Shown here: positions 1 through 8,974 of the stretch, in pieces
Layout of the letters: each line of letters opens with the position of its first letter
Numbering within the stretch: position 1 is the stretch's first letter
Assembly (NCBI RefSeq): GCF_007827045.1
Contig: NZ_RPFW01000003.1
Location: 1 to 64,000, forward strand
DNA: 64,000 nt
Direction: 5' to 3'
Source: Trebonia kvetii
Lineage (GTDB): Bacteria; Actinomycetota; Actinomycetes; Streptosporangiales; Streptosporangiaceae
Program-made: the position numbers and the translations under genes
Notes under the pieces: generated by a model
What the model was told of the DNA's origin: nothing
The model's database searches: none
Seen by the model: the letters and a program-made list of their open reading frames with translations, nothing else

Positions 1-79
1 TGCCCCCATCGGCAAGGTGCCGCCGCCGACGAACACCCAGGCCAGGGAAACACGCAGCCCAACATCATCGGGAAACACA

Positions 80-280
80 ATGCCGGAAACCCGGAACTAC
101 GTGAGCACCCAGGGTGCCGCTCAACACACCCCCGGCTACAAGCCCAAAAGCAAATGGAAGCCTGCCACCGGCACCGGCATCGCCCCCGACATCCACCCGC
201 CCGCCCGGCCCCGCAAGAGCAGCCGGCAGGACAACAGCACCCCGGCACGTCGTAACGGAGGCAGCCAGCCATGGCACTGA
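80..280 (+). CDS. small hypothetical protein, accessory operon
   Basis: A 66-aa basic, proline-rich protein with no recognised domain. Third codon positions from the ATG at 80 onward are almost all G or C, as in real genes of this genome, and this frame overlaps the next gene by 10 bp. The frame is open to the left edge, so a longer gene beginning before the window is possible, but codon use before the ATG is less typical. It appears to be the first visible gene of a tightly packed operon with the next three. Confidence 0.45.
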   Translation: MPETRNYVSTQGAAQHTPGYKPKSKWKPATGTGIAPDIHPPARPRKSSRQDNSTPARRNGGSQPWH

Positions 281-597
281 CCCTCCTCGACGACGCAATC
301 ACCAGCGACTCCACCCCACACACGGCCTGGCGTGTGCACGGAGAGGAGCACCTATGGCGAGTCTCCTCGCTCCCCGGCCGCTCCATGGACCGCTACAGCG
401 CGCTCACCGCCGTGATCCTTGCCGACCTCACCAGCGGCGACATATACGCAGGGCACCCACGATGGAGCCACCTCGAATGCTTTGCCGCCGAACTCGGCCT
501 CACTGTGCCCGACGTCCTCATCCTGACCGCCTCGGCCAACCGTCACACAGACGCTGGCAAGAACGCCGTGTCAACTGACCCCGAGGCCGCGGGATGA
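271..597 (+). CDS. hypothetical protein, 108 aa
   Basis: An acidic 108-aa protein I do not recognise. A GGAGG ribosome binding site at 257-261 sits 9 nt before the ATG. Its stop overlaps the start of the next gene (ATGA at 594-597), so the two are probably translationally coupled. Position directly ahead of an excisionase-like gene suggests it belongs to the backbone of an integrative element. The sequence shows no membrane segment, signal peptide or obvious catalytic motif. Confidence 0.6.
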   Translation: MALTLLDDAITSDSTPHTAWRVHGEEHLWRVSSLPGRSMDRYSALTAVILADLTSGDIYAGHPRWSHLECFAAELGLTVPDVLILTASANRHTDAGKNAVSTDPEAAG

Positions 598-914
598 GTG
601 CCCGGCACTCATCTAGGAACCGGGCACCCGGCATCACGCCCGCACCCGAAGCTCTCGTGCCACGGCAAGCCAGCAGCCCGGAAACGACCCCGCCCGCCGA
701 ACGGCTGGCCTACTCCGTCGACGAGGCCGCTGCGCTCACCGGCCTATCCCGCGACCTTCTCTACGACGAGATGCGCCGCGGCCACCTGGCCTACCTCAAG
801 ATCGGCCGGCGCCGCATCATCACCCGCCAGCACCTAGAACAGTTCCTCGCCATCACACCCAAGCCCCAGGCATCCCCAGGCAGCGAACTCAAGGCGGCAA
901 ACCGTGTGCCCTGA
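594..914 (+). CDS. excisionase-like helix-turn-helix protein
   Basis: A 106-aa protein with a MerR/excisionase-type helix-turn-helix at about residues 38-87: an 'AYSVDEAAALTGLSRDLLYD' helix pair, then 'GRRRIITRQHLEQFL', the wing typical of the HTH_17 family. Such proteins act as Xis, directing a tyrosine or serine integrase to excise an integrative element. The first 35 residues look disordered. The start overlaps the previous stop (ATGA). No integrase gene follows, which is odd because Xis and Int are usually adjacent in actinomycete elements; the pair may have been split by decay. It could instead be a general DNA-binding regulator. Confidence 0.82.
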   Translation: MSARHSSRNRAPGITPAPEALVPRQASSPETTPPAERLAYSVDEAAALTGLSRDLLYDEMRRGHLAYLKIGRRRIITRQHLEQFLAITPKPQASPGSELKAANRVP

Positions 915-1704
915 TCCCGACCCCCAGGACAGGCGGAGAGTTGACCTGGACCTGTACGAGCACCTGATCAGGCAAGGCGTCGCCGAAGCAGACGAGCGCG
1001 GCACCGCCATCGACCACGTCACCGCCCGCCGCATGGCCCTATGGCTGCTGCCCCGCTCCCAGGACGACCCCGACTTCATGCGACACCTCATCCGCTTCGC
1101 CCAGACCGGAGCCGTCACCCGCGCCCTCAACCCGAAACTCCGCCAAAGGGCCTGGTCGGCCAGCCACCCCAATCGGCCATACGCATCCCGGCTCCTGCAG
1201 TACGTCGTCGCCCGCGGCGAGGACCGCGGCCCCATCGGCCCGAACTTCTCAGCCGTCTGCGAGCAGATGGACCAAGCCGACGCCAAGCTCATCGACCTCC
1301 GCGACCGACTCCGCGACAGCGGCCGCCGCCAGCAGCCGCCACCGGAAGCCGGCTACCGGCCGGTAATTACTCTGGCTCACCACGACCCCGAAAGCCAGAC
1401 CGTCACTCTCATCCTCGACACCGACACCGCCACTGCCGCCATCCACGCCATCACCAGCAGCGCCACCAACCGCGAAGCCCATACCCGCGAAATCCAGCGC
1501 GAAAGCCAGAACCTTCCCCCAGGTTCCTTCGGCAAGCAGAACCGCGAGACCATCGCCTTCCAGGAAGCCCGCACCGCCGCCCGCCTGCGAGCCGTCGAAC
1601 GCGCCTACCAAGCAGCCATCAATCACGAAGGCACCCCAGCATCAGAGCTCGCGCAGCTTCGCCCCCGCGTCGTCGGACCCAACCGTGAGATGGATGTGGA
1701 GTAA
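904..1704 (+). CDS. hypothetical protein of integrative element, 266 aa
   Basis: A 266-aa charged, soluble protein starting at a GTG that overlaps the end of the excisionase-like gene by 11 bp. The N-terminal third is helical (for example 'LYEHLIRQGVAEADERG'). A middle part has beta-rich 'VTLILDTDTATAAIHAI' and the C-terminus is an alanine/arginine-rich helix. No catalytic motif is visible and I cannot name the family. Position suggests an accessory protein of an actinomycete integrative element. It is the last gene of the operon. Confidence 0.6.
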   Translation: MCPDPDPQDRRRVDLDLYEHLIRQGVAEADERGTAIDHVTARRMALWLLPRSQDDPDFMRHLIRFAQTGAVTRALNPKLRQRAWSASHPNRPYASRLLQYVVARGEDRGPIGPNFSAVCEQMDQADAKLIDLRDRLRDSGRRQQPPPEAGYRPVITLAHHDPESQTVTLILDTDTATAAIHAITSSATNREAHTREIQRESQNLPPGSFGKQNRETIAFQEARTAARLRAVERAYQAAINHEGTPASELAQLRPRVVGPNREMDVE

Positions 1705-1917
1705 CGCTTTCGGCGACTGCCTGGCCTGCGGCTCCGGGGTCCCATGCTCGGCTTGGAAGCAGCGCACATGCGCTGGTGGACTCACGGCGGCCCCAAGGAG
1801 GTGTGAAATTGGATGTCAGCCTGCGACCGCCAGATCGGTGGGGCGTCGCGTGCTTGACCTCCCCAGTTACCTGGGAGGTTCGGGCACCAGTCGGCGCTTG
1901 TCCGCTAGGTCGGTCAC
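1705..1917. other. convergent intergenic region with small hairpin
   Basis: No convincing gene. A 7-bp inverted repeat (ACCTCCC at 1857-1863, GGGAGGT at 1873-1879) lies between the convergent accessory operon and the NACHT gene. It could be a weak bidirectional terminator, but no T-tract follows it. Confidence 0.3.
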
Positions 1918-4218
1918 TTATTGTCCTAGTGATCTATAACTACGTGCGAGATATTCGAGCAAATCTCTGTGCCGAAATGAATACTCATATTGAAGGTTAT
2001 ATCCAACAAACCGTCGGAGCCATGACCGTTCCGGCTCGGAGCACCAGTCCAGAAATCCTTTCAGATCGGCCGGTAGCTGCCCTTCTCTGGCGAACGACCT
2101 TTCAATCAAGTACAGGTTGAAGAATCTTCCAAAACGGCTAAAGAAGGCGTAACAAATGGACAAAGATAGCGTGACGGCAGCAATGCCCGCCGTGATGGAT
2201 TCCGGAATATAGTGCTTTATGACGAGTGCCAGCACAACGGCGGCAGCCGCGCACTGGAGGATGACGAAGCTCACATCACCGACAGCGCTTGGCGAGATTG
2301 TGCGTTCCGCTAGTCCTTTGTTGTTGCGTCGGCGTGACCGTGGTGCGATATAACCGATGAGCCTTGCAGACAAGTTGCCAACCATCCGTGCAGGGTACAA
2401 TGACAGTCTGGACGCGTAAATCGAAAAAACCGATATAAAGAAAATGAAATAAAAGATTGGACTTAGCAGTAGCAACGCAGGATCGTCACGAAGCACCTCG
2501 ATGACCGAGCTTCTCCGATTATTGGAGGTTTTTCTTTGGCTATTCTTCCGACTTTTCTCTCTCATCTTCTTAACTGCAACCGGTTCGGGAAGCATTGCAT
2601 AAAAGAGGGAAAGAGTTGAGCAGGCATACCAGAACACTATCAATGAAGGAACAAGGGCGCCAGGCGCGCCAAATCTGTAAAAGGCACTAAGCCATGTGCC
2701 AATTGCGGCGAACCATGCTGGCACGAAGCTCAGAAAACCTTCCGCACAGCCTCCTAGCTCGGCGTCGTTGAGTTCGAATATCAACTTGGCGAAGCTGGGG
2801 GCGTACCATGCACCGATCCCTGCCGCCAGTCCGGCAATCACAGCAGTCAGGGTCGCTCCGTATGCCATTGCTACGAATCCAGCGATGAGTCCGCTTGGGA
2901 TGGCTGCGAAAATATTCTGGATCAGTCTAGCACTTTTCAGTTGGCTCTTGTCTGCGTGGCGGAAGATATCAGTTAGCGAAAAACTCTGAGATGAACTTTC
3001 ATCCATCCATGAGGCAATCGTGCCCAGCCACCGCTGGACGTCCTGCGCGCCATCGTATCCGAATACGCCGCCGTTCTCCTGCAAGAAACGTTGCCACAGG
3101 ACATCTCTGGCTGCTGATACATCAAGGCCACGAAGTTCGGTGGGATCAGAATACTTGTATACTTGTGTGGCAATAGAGAATCGAAGCGGGCTTGTGAAAA
3201 TTTCGAGCAGCCTCTGATCAGCGTCTCTAAGGTCCTCGCAAATTCGCTTCCATCCGGTCGATCGAGCACTGAGAGAATGCAGCGCACGAATTACCTGTTC
3301 TGCCTCAAGGCCAAGGAGGATAACTCTCTGGTCCGTTGATATCCAGCTATCGGGAACCTCAAGAAAATCTCCAACACGCGATGTTAGGACAAACGGCCTG
3401 AAAGGAACTGTACGTCCTGCGTACGCTTCAATTGCTCTACGGCATTCCTCTCTCTTCGTGGCTGGGATTTCATCGAACCCATCGAACAAAGGCAATATAC
3501 TACCCTGCTCAACCAAAGCCTTTGCTGTCCCGGACCCTAGTTCCGGATATTCTTGGGCGAGCCGGGCTGCAATCCAATCGTCGATTTGCGGAGAGCTTCT
3601 AAATATCTGCCATCTATACCATTCTGACAATGGGAACAACTCCGCTACGGGTAGCGCCCGATCATTGACTGAATTGATCTGACCGAGTAGGACTAGCGCT
3701 GTAGTTGTTTTACCGTAGCCCGGTTCTCCCAGGATTACCATTCGACGGGGATCTTGAGACCATATCTCAGCGATCTGAGTAACTAGAAACTTGCGACCGC
3801 GCACCACGAGGCGCCCGGATTCAGAGATTGAAAAGCTTTTAGAATTTAGATTGAAAAGATCACCGACGACGCCTTGACGCTCGAGAGTCGAATGGGGCCC
3901 GTAGAGTCTCCTGGAAAGAATCTGGGTCCTCAGCCACTTAATTTGAGAGTGCGCGGGGTCGTGCAATTCACCCTGCTTCGACGGGTGCTTGTCGGTGATT
4001 TCGGCAAGCCATTGAGTGAAGCCTGGCCCAGCCACAGTTGAGGCAATGCCGGCCCCAATAGAGGCAATAATGCCGACAATGGCGAGCTTCTCGTCTATCG
4101 ACCAATCGTGGTCAGATTTGAGAGCGAACCATGTGACAACCGGCAGTGCAACGCCGCTTACGAGAGCGAGCATTGCCACCAAGAAAATAACCGTACGCGC
4201 CCGCGTTCCTCTGGACAA
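1918..4218 (-). CDS. NACHT-domain STAND NTPase with membrane helices
   Basis: A 766-aa membrane-anchored NTPase. Two helices lie near the N-terminus (about residues 7-32 and 44-64). A NACHT core follows: Walker A GEPGYGKTT at about 164-172 and Walker B LPLFDGFDEI at about 243-252. The C-terminal half (from about residue 430) is a multi-pass membrane region of roughly six segments. Near the end, 'FRHRDLLEYLARSY' resembles the conserved closing motif of bacterial NACHT/STAND proteins. Such proteins often work as oligomerising sensors in antiphage or self/non-self responses; here the membrane part could be the effector, which is inference. The start is TTG; an in-frame ATG occurs 15 codons later. 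Base composition is clearly more AT-rich than its neighbours, a sign of transfer. Confidence 0.9.
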   Translation of the reverse strand: MSRGTRARTVIFLVAMLALVSGVALPVVTWFALKSDHDWSIDEKLAIVGIIASIGAGIASTVAGPGFTQWLAEITDKHPSKQGELHDPAHSQIKWLRTQILSRRLYGPHSTLERQGVVGDLFNLNSKSFSISESGRLVVRGRKFLVTQIAEIWSQDPRRMVILGEPGYGKTTTALVLLGQINSVNDRALPVAELFPLSEWYRWQIFRSSPQIDDWIAARLAQEYPELGSGTAKALVEQGSILPLFDGFDEIPATKREECRRAIEAYAGRTVPFRPFVLTSRVGDFLEVPDSWISTDQRVILLGLEAEQVIRALHSLSARSTGWKRICEDLRDADQRLLEIFTSPLRFSIATQVYKYSDPTELRGLDVSAARDVLWQRFLQENGGVFGYDGAQDVQRWLGTIASWMDESSSQSFSLTDIFRHADKSQLKSARLIQNIFAAIPSGLIAGFVAMAYGATLTAVIAGLAAGIGAWYAPSFAKLIFELNDAELGGCAEGFLSFVPAWFAAIGTWLSAFYRFGAPGALVPSLIVFWYACSTLSLFYAMLPEPVAVKKMREKSRKNSQRKTSNNRRSSVIEVLRDDPALLLLSPIFYFIFFISVFSIYASRLSLYPARMVGNLSARLIGYIAPRSRRRNNKGLAERTISPSAVGDVSFVILQCAAAAVVLALVIKHYIPESITAGIAAVTLSLSICYAFFSRFGRFFNLYLIERSFAREGQLPADLKGFLDWCSEPERSWLRRFVGYNLQYEYSFRHRDLLEYLARSYRSLGQ

Positions 4219-4683
4219 GATTACTCTTTACTCATTAAGAAAGCGGGTTAATGGACAGTGAGGCGGACGATGCATACATGCAGCGAAGAGCTGTGGTTAG
4301 CTGAGATGCCACTTGCAGGCGTGGTGCCCTACATCTCCAACTGTGCCTCACAGCCAGCAGACGAATGCGGCTCCTCCGAGGAGTGGGCCACAGAAACGCC
4401 CAGTAATCTACAGGTGCGATCATGAACTCTCCTGTAAAGGTCTGCTGACGTGGGGACTCACCCCAACCATCAGTGGCCAGTCTCGATTTGGCAATGTCTA
4501 ATTCTCGTTGATCACTCGTTTTCTAGCGAATGTCCGAATTCTACATTCCGGAGGGGCCACGCACGGTGGCGAGGGATGCGTCGCCATGGCGGGTAGTCGC
4601 GCGGTGTTTGCTGGGCCGCGCCCGTCAGCGCCTCCGCTCGAAAGGGCGCGGCTCAGCCGACGCCCCGGGCGTCGAGCTGCCCC
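4219..4683. other. intergenic, no gene seen
   Basis: About 460 bp between the NACHT start and the pentapeptide fragment. The first part is AT-rich like the NACHT gene and probably holds its promoter. No frame shows convincing coding bias until about 4640, where the pentapeptide relic frame opens. Confidence 0.4.
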
Positions 4684-5016
4684 GCACTCCAAGCTGCCCT
4701 GACGGTTGTAAGCACCCGCAACACTGCCAATGACGAATCCACAATCGTCGTGGACCTCTCCGGCGCGGACCTCTCCGGCGCGAAGCTAATCGGCATGCAC
4801 TTCTTGAGCTTGCCCCCGTTTCCCGGACACCTTGTGGACTTCACCGGCGCGGACCTCTCCCATGCGGACCTCACCCGTGTTGGCCTCATGGGCGCGGACC
4901 TCTCCCGCGCGGACCTCACTGGCGCGAAAGGTTTCGAACCGGTGCTTCTTGACGCAGCCGGAAAAGACGGTGACCGCCGGGATACATTTCCCTACCCAGC
5001 CGAGCCGCAGTCTTGA
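4684..5016 (+). pseudogene. pentapeptide-repeat protein, N-terminally truncated relic
   Basis: The frame reads 'ALQAALTVV', then a row of A(D/N)LXX-type pentapeptides (DLSGA DLSGA KLIGM, then DFTGA DLSHA DLTRV GLMGA DLSRA DLTGA), ending 'YPAEPQS'. A GTG at 4750 could start an 88-aa product, but coding character clearly continues upstream of it. In actinobacterial relatives this repeat block follows a long N-terminal region, so this is probably the 3' part of a decayed gene. The repeat register is broken at 4805-4832 by a sequence identical to one end of the IS3-type element at 7704-8971. Confidence 0.65.
4805..4832. repeat. solo 28-bp insertion-sequence end (relic)
   Basis: Twenty-eight bases starting TGAGCTTGCCCCCG are identical to the reverse complement of the right end of the element at 7704-8971 (bases 8944-8971). 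The match stops abruptly on both sides, and it interrupts the pentapeptide register with 'LSLPPFPGHL'. It looks like a residue of an insertion whose remainder was lost. Confidence 0.75.
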
Positions 5017-5943
5017 GTCGAGGGGGCCATTCGGAGAGCCAACACTGCCAGCCACCCGGCGACGCAAGGCGACCCAGGTCGACGGTTATCCCAGCTAGCA
5101 GGCACGTCAGGCCCGCCAGGCAACCTTGCGCGACGGTAAAATTGCGCCTGAAAAGCGAAGTCCGACTGGTTCAGCGCCTTGACTCCCCATGGCACCTTCC
5201 GCCCGGACTTCCTCGATGCCGCTGGCCCGTTCACGTACATGCAGCTGTTCCCTGAACTCTGTAGGTGACAAACTCGGCGCCACCCGTGCCCGCAGTGCTG
5301 AAAACCCGCGATGCGGCCAGCTGGATCCTCCGCGACGCCGCCTGCGGCGTCCTCCAAGCCCAGCGCCCCGTAGGCGTGCTCGAGGGCGTCAACCAGATGG
5401 CCATCCAAGAGGAGGTGATCTGCAGCGGCCCATCCGGCCCCGGGACCCCAGCCCGAGGCCGAACTGCCGTTCGCAGCGGAGGCTAACACCCGGATAAGCG
5501 GTGAGATGTCTGGGCACCTCGTCCCCATTACGTCCCGGGATCGGGAGTCACTCGCGAAGATCCCAGCCCTCACGAACCAACCCAGGAAGTGGATGGCGCT
5601 GACAACGCGACTTGGCCGTTACCGAACAGACCGGCTCTCCGACGCGAATGCTGGCCATCCGGCCGAGCCCCCTCGCGGAAAGCTCGCGGAAGCGAGCCAG
5701 CAAGAACTGTCGGCCGAGGCGAGGGCGCTCGCAGCTACGCCGACAAATGCTCCTCTGAGATCACATTGTTCACTGCGATCACTCAAATTGGATCGTCTGG
5801 GCTCGGGGAGAGCAGTCACAGGTATCCGGGAAACCATGCCTCGGGTCCAGATTGCCCGGGCGGGGCAGTGCGCCTTGCTGGGCGGGCTCCAGAGACGGTA
5901 CGTTCCCGAGGAGCCTATCTAGTCTGCGTGGCCTGGGAGAATG
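5017..5943. other. intergenic or decayed DNA
   Basis: No intact gene. Short stretches of coding-like composition occur in conflicting frames (for example around 5150-5490) but are broken by stops and match no family I know. It is probably decayed accessory DNA plus the promoter of the gene starting near 5944. Confidence 0.4.
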
Positions 5944-6251
5944 ATGACGGAGCAGGTCGGCGAGGCCGAGATAATGGAGGCGTTCGCAGCGGGGCATCTC
6001 CTTGATTGCGGGGACTGCGGCACCCGGCGACCCGTGGATGCAGCCCTCCTTAGACAGTGCTGCGATGAGCAGAACGATCGTGCTGGTCGTCACGGGGTGA
6101 GGCTGCGTAACGCTGTGATTACAGGTTCCCTGGACTTCTCCGGGGCGGATGTGCGCTTCCCGCTGTGCTTTGAGGACTGCGAGTTCGAAATGCCGCTCAT
6201 CGTTGAGGGTGATCTGCTCCGAGCTTTCCGGACAGCGGATTAATGACTAAT

Positions 6252-7281
6252 TCACGCTGCGGACTGCCGTTCCAGGTATTCATCGTGGACCTGCTGCGGG
6301 GTCCGGTACTGTAGCCCGGAGTGCCGGCGCTTCGAATTGTACCAGAATTCGATGTACCTCACAACGTCTCGCCTGGCTTGTTCCCGTGTCGGGTACTGGG
6401 TGCGGTGGACGCGCTCGTTCTTCAGCGCGGCGAAGAATGACTCGGCCATTGCATTGTCATAGCAGATGCCGGTGCGGCCGACGGACTGCCGCAGGTTATA
6501 TTTCTTCAGCGTCATGGCGAACTGCCCGGACGTGTAATTGCTGCCGCGGTCGGAGTGGAAAACAGCGGCAGGAGCGAGCGTGTAATTGCGGGCGGCCATC
6601 TCGACGGCCTCCTCGATGAGAGGCGTCTTGTAGTTATCGCCCGTCGCCCAGCCGATCACGGCCTTCGTGTGGCAGTCGATAACCGTATCAGTTACGTGGA
6701 ATCCGAGCGCGGAAGGCACTGTCGGCCGAAGGCCGTCCTCACCTGCGAGGATTCCCACGTAACACGGATTCTGTGGACTGCGACGAAGGAGCATTCCACA
6801 GAATCGCCAAATACAGCCAGCCCTGCCACGTCGGAATATAGGTGATGTCGCCGACCATTACCCGGCCGGGCGCGCTGGCAGTGAAGTCCCGTTTCACGAG
6901 ATCGGGGATGGCGTGCTCCTGGCCGTCGCCCTCGGTGAGGCTGAACCGCCACGGCCGCGGCTGGCACGGCTCCAGGCCCAGCTCGCGCATCACCGAGCGC
7001 ACCAGCTCCGGCCCGGCCGGCACGCCCCAGGCCGCCAGGTCGGCGTGGACCCGCCGGTACCCGTACGTCCCGTCAGAATCGTCGAATGACTTCCGCACGA
7101 TCACGGCGATTATCCCGCGCCTTTTCGCCGTCGCCGATTCCGGCGCGTTCCGCCATTCGTAGAAGCCTGATCGCGATACCTTCATCCACCTGCACATTTT
7201 CACGACTGACGGCACGTGCATATTACCCGATTCCAGGTAAGCCGCATACTCCGCGTCGATGAACTCGAATTTCTCGGTCAC
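6252..7281 (-). pseudogene. IS3-family OrfB transposase, broken by 118-bp insert (copy 1)
   Basis: The catalytic DDE transposase is split into two frames. The upstream part (7281 to about 6739) carries the first Asp in 'VGDITYIPTWQGWLYLA', then runs into foreign sequence and a stop. The downstream part (to 6252) resumes at 'TVIDCHTKAVIGWA' and has the second Asp in 'HSDRGSNYTS' and the Glu in 'NAMAESFFAALKNE'. The interruption is exactly 118 bp (6687-6804), not a multiple of three. Without it the frame would be continuous. As written it cannot give a full transposase, so the copy was probably moved by an intact relative. Confidence 0.88.
6687..6804 (-). repeat. 118-bp double-hairpin insert in transposase gene (copy 1)
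   Basis: Reverse-complement copy of 12458-12575. It contains two adjacent stem-loops: 10-bp arms ATTCTGTGGA/TCCACAGAAT, and arms of 14-15 nt GTTACGTGGGAATCC/GGATTCCACGTAAC with one bulged G. Between the longer arms lies a small CGGCC-TTC-GGCCG hairpin. Confidence 0.8.
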
Positions 7282-7568
7282 CGATGGTCGCGGGCGAAGT
7301 ATGCTGCGGCTTTTTTCATGAACTCAAGTTCCATCTTGAGTTCCCGGTTCTCCCGCTCGAGCTCGCGGAGCCGCGCCCGCTCGGTCAAGGTCGGCGGCGG
7401 CTCCTCGCCGGCATGATCACGGCGATAGGCGGCAACCCAGTTGCCGAGGGTGCCCTCATTGATACCGAGCTCTTTCGCCACCCTGGCGATCGGGCGCGAC
7501 GTCTCGATCACCATCTTCACGGCTTCATCCTTGAATTCAGGCGAGAAGCTCTTCTTCGGTCGGGGCAA
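7278..7568 (-). CDS. IS3-family OrfA (copy 1)
   Basis: A 96-aa DNA-binding transposase subunit. It has an N-terminal helix-turn-helix ('SPEFKDEAVKMV', 'VAKELGINEGTLGNWV') and a leucine-rich coiled coil ('LRELERENRELKMELEFMKK') ending 'AAAYFA', the standard IS3 OrfA layout. OrfA binds the element ends and is normally joined to OrfB by programmed frameshifting. The start appears to be TTG. It is identical to the copy at 11694-11984. Confidence 0.93.
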   Translation of the reverse strand: MPRPKKSFSPEFKDEAVKMVIETSRPIARVAKELGINEGTLGNWVAAYRRDHAGEEPPPTLTERARLRELERENRELKMELEFMKKAAAYFARDHR

Positions 7569-7742
7569 GTTTTCAACCTTTCCAGATAATCCATCCTAAT
7601 GGACGGACTGTCCGGAAGGCTCGGGGCACCTCAGGGCGCCGAACTTTACGAGCTTGGACTGAGAGGATGCACGCCGCTACCGGGCCTGCTGGCGAACGGT
7701 GTCTGACCTTGCCCCCGTTCGCCGGACACTTCGGGTGTGGGG

Positions 7743-8546
7743 TCAGGCGCCGTGGTCTGGCGGCCTGAGTCGTGTCTCGAAGTCGGCTGGGCTGAGCATC
7801 CCGAGGCTGGAATGCCTTCGCGCGGGGTTATACCAGCATTCTATCCATTCGAATATCGCGTTCGCTAGCTCTTTCCTGGATTTCCATGCCTTCCGGTCAA
7901 GAAGTTCTATCTGCATGGTGCCCCAGAACGATTCCATCATCGAGTTGTCGTAGCAGTCCCCGACCGTTCCCATCGAGCCGAGCAGCCCCGCGTCGCGGAG
8001 CCTTTTCCCGAAAGCCCAGGACGTGTACTGCGTTCCGTGGTCGGAATGCAGGATCGTTTTGCTTGACTCCGGGCGGCGCCGGAGGATAGCCATGCCGATC
8101 GCGTCGATGACCAGCTCCGATTTCTGGCTGACGTCAATTGACCAGCCGATGATCCGTCGCGAGCAGGCGTCCATGACCGCCGCGCAGTACACCTTTCCCT
8201 CGGCTGTCGGGTGCTCGGTGATGTCGGTCAGCCAGAGCTGGTCGAGCTCGGCGACCGCGAACTGCCGGTGCACCAGGTCTTCCTCGGTCGCGGCGTTGAC
8301 CAGGTTCTTCCGGCCTTTGCGCCGGTGGACGCCCTGCAGGCCGGCTTCGCGCATCAGCCGGGCGACCCGCTTGCGGTTCACCGTCTCGCCCAGGCCCAGG
8401 ACCAGCTCGGCGTGCACCCGCGGCCACCCGTAAGTGCCGCGCGATTCCTCGTGAACCGCCGCGATCATCTTCGCAAGCTCCCTGTTCCTCGCGTTTCTCG
8501 GCGATTCCGGCTTTCCGAGCCATTCGTAATAGCCGGACGTGGACAC
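7743..8546 (-). CDS. IS3-family OrfB transposase
   Basis: A 267-aa rve-type catalytic subunit. The DDE residues are visible: Asp in 'WLTDITEHPT', Asp in 'LHSDHGTQYTS', Glu in 'NSMMESFWGTMQIE'. The open frame begins at 8546, but the reading continues upstream toward the orfA stop near 8615 ('FRLVRELADTGIPVAAACRV'). As in other IS3 elements, the active OrfAB protein is probably made by a -1 frameshift near the end of orfA. The gene looks functional, so this element may still be mobile. Confidence 0.92.
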   Translation of the reverse strand: MSTSGYYEWLGKPESPRNARNRELAKMIAAVHEESRGTYGWPRVHAELVLGLGETVNRKRVARLMREAGLQGVHRRKGRKNLVNAATEEDLVHRQFAVAELDQLWLTDITEHPTAEGKVYCAAVMDACSRRIIGWSIDVSQKSELVIDAIGMAILRRRPESSKTILHSDHGTQYTSWAFGKRLRDAGLLGSMGTVGDCYDNSMMESFWGTMQIELLDRKAWKSRKELANAIFEWIECWYNPARRHSSLGMLSPADFETRLRPPDHGA

Positions 8547-8614
8547 GTTCAGTACCCGGCAGGCCGCCGCGACCGGGATTCCGGTATCGGCCAGCTCTCG
8601 GACCAGCCGGAAGG

Positions 8615-8905
8615 TTACTTTGGGAGGACGCTTTCCCTGGCAAAGTAAGCGGCGGCGCGCTTGAGGATGTCGTTTTCCATCTCAAGCTGCCGGTTTTTCC
8701 GGCGCAGCTCTGCGATCTCTTTCTTTTCCGCGCTGGTTGGCTTTAGCGGGCTGCTGCTTTCGTCGGCGTCGGCCTGGGCGAGCCAGTTCCGCAGGCACGA
8801 TTCGCTGATGCCGAGGTCTTTCGCGGTCTTGGCGATCGGTGCGGTGCCCTGGCGGGCGAGCTCGACGGCGCGCTGGCGGAACTCCGGAGGGTGCGGTGCG
8901 GGCAT
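8615..8905 (-). CDS. IS3-family OrfA
   Basis: DNA-binding subunit of the 7704-8971 element. It has a helix-turn-helix ('FRQRAVELARQGTAPIAKTA', 'LGISESCLRNWLAQ') and a coiled coil ('AELRRKNRQLEMENDILKRA'), ending 'AAYFARESVLPK'. The ATG at 8905 ('MPAPHPPEF') is the likely start; the frame is open to 8935, inside the element end. About 96 aa, normal for the family. Confidence 0.92.
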   Translation of the reverse strand: MPAPHPPEFRQRAVELARQGTAPIAKTAKDLGISESCLRNWLAQADADESSSPLKPTSAEKKEIAELRRKNRQLEMENDILKRAAAYFARESVLPK

Positions 8906-8974
8906 GGGGACATCCTTCCTGATGGCCGAGGCCATCTCAGGTCAGGTGTCCGGGAAACGGGGGCAAGCTCAGTC

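Larger units (their letters stand above)
6210..7633 (-). mobile_element. IS3-family element, copy 1 (1424 bp)
   Basis: A complete element with imperfect 26-bp terminal inverted repeats: outer ends TGATCTGCTCCGAG and TGAGGTGCCCCGAG, both ending in TTCCGGACAG. It is flanked by a GGG direct repeat (6207-6209 and 7634-7636). It carries orfA and a broken orfB on the minus strand. Copy 2 (11629-13052) is the same length, in the opposite orientation, and its translations differ by one residue. Confidence 0.95.
7704..8971 (-). mobile_element. IS3-family element, second type (1268 bp)
   Basis: A complete element with terminal repeats TGACCTTGCCCCCGTT and TGAGCTTGCCCCCGTT, both continuing to CCGGACAC. 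It is flanked by GTC direct repeats (7701-7703 and 8972-8974). It encodes OrfA and OrfB on the minus strand, both apparently intact. A 28-bp solo copy of its right end lies at 4805-4832. Confidence 0.95.
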
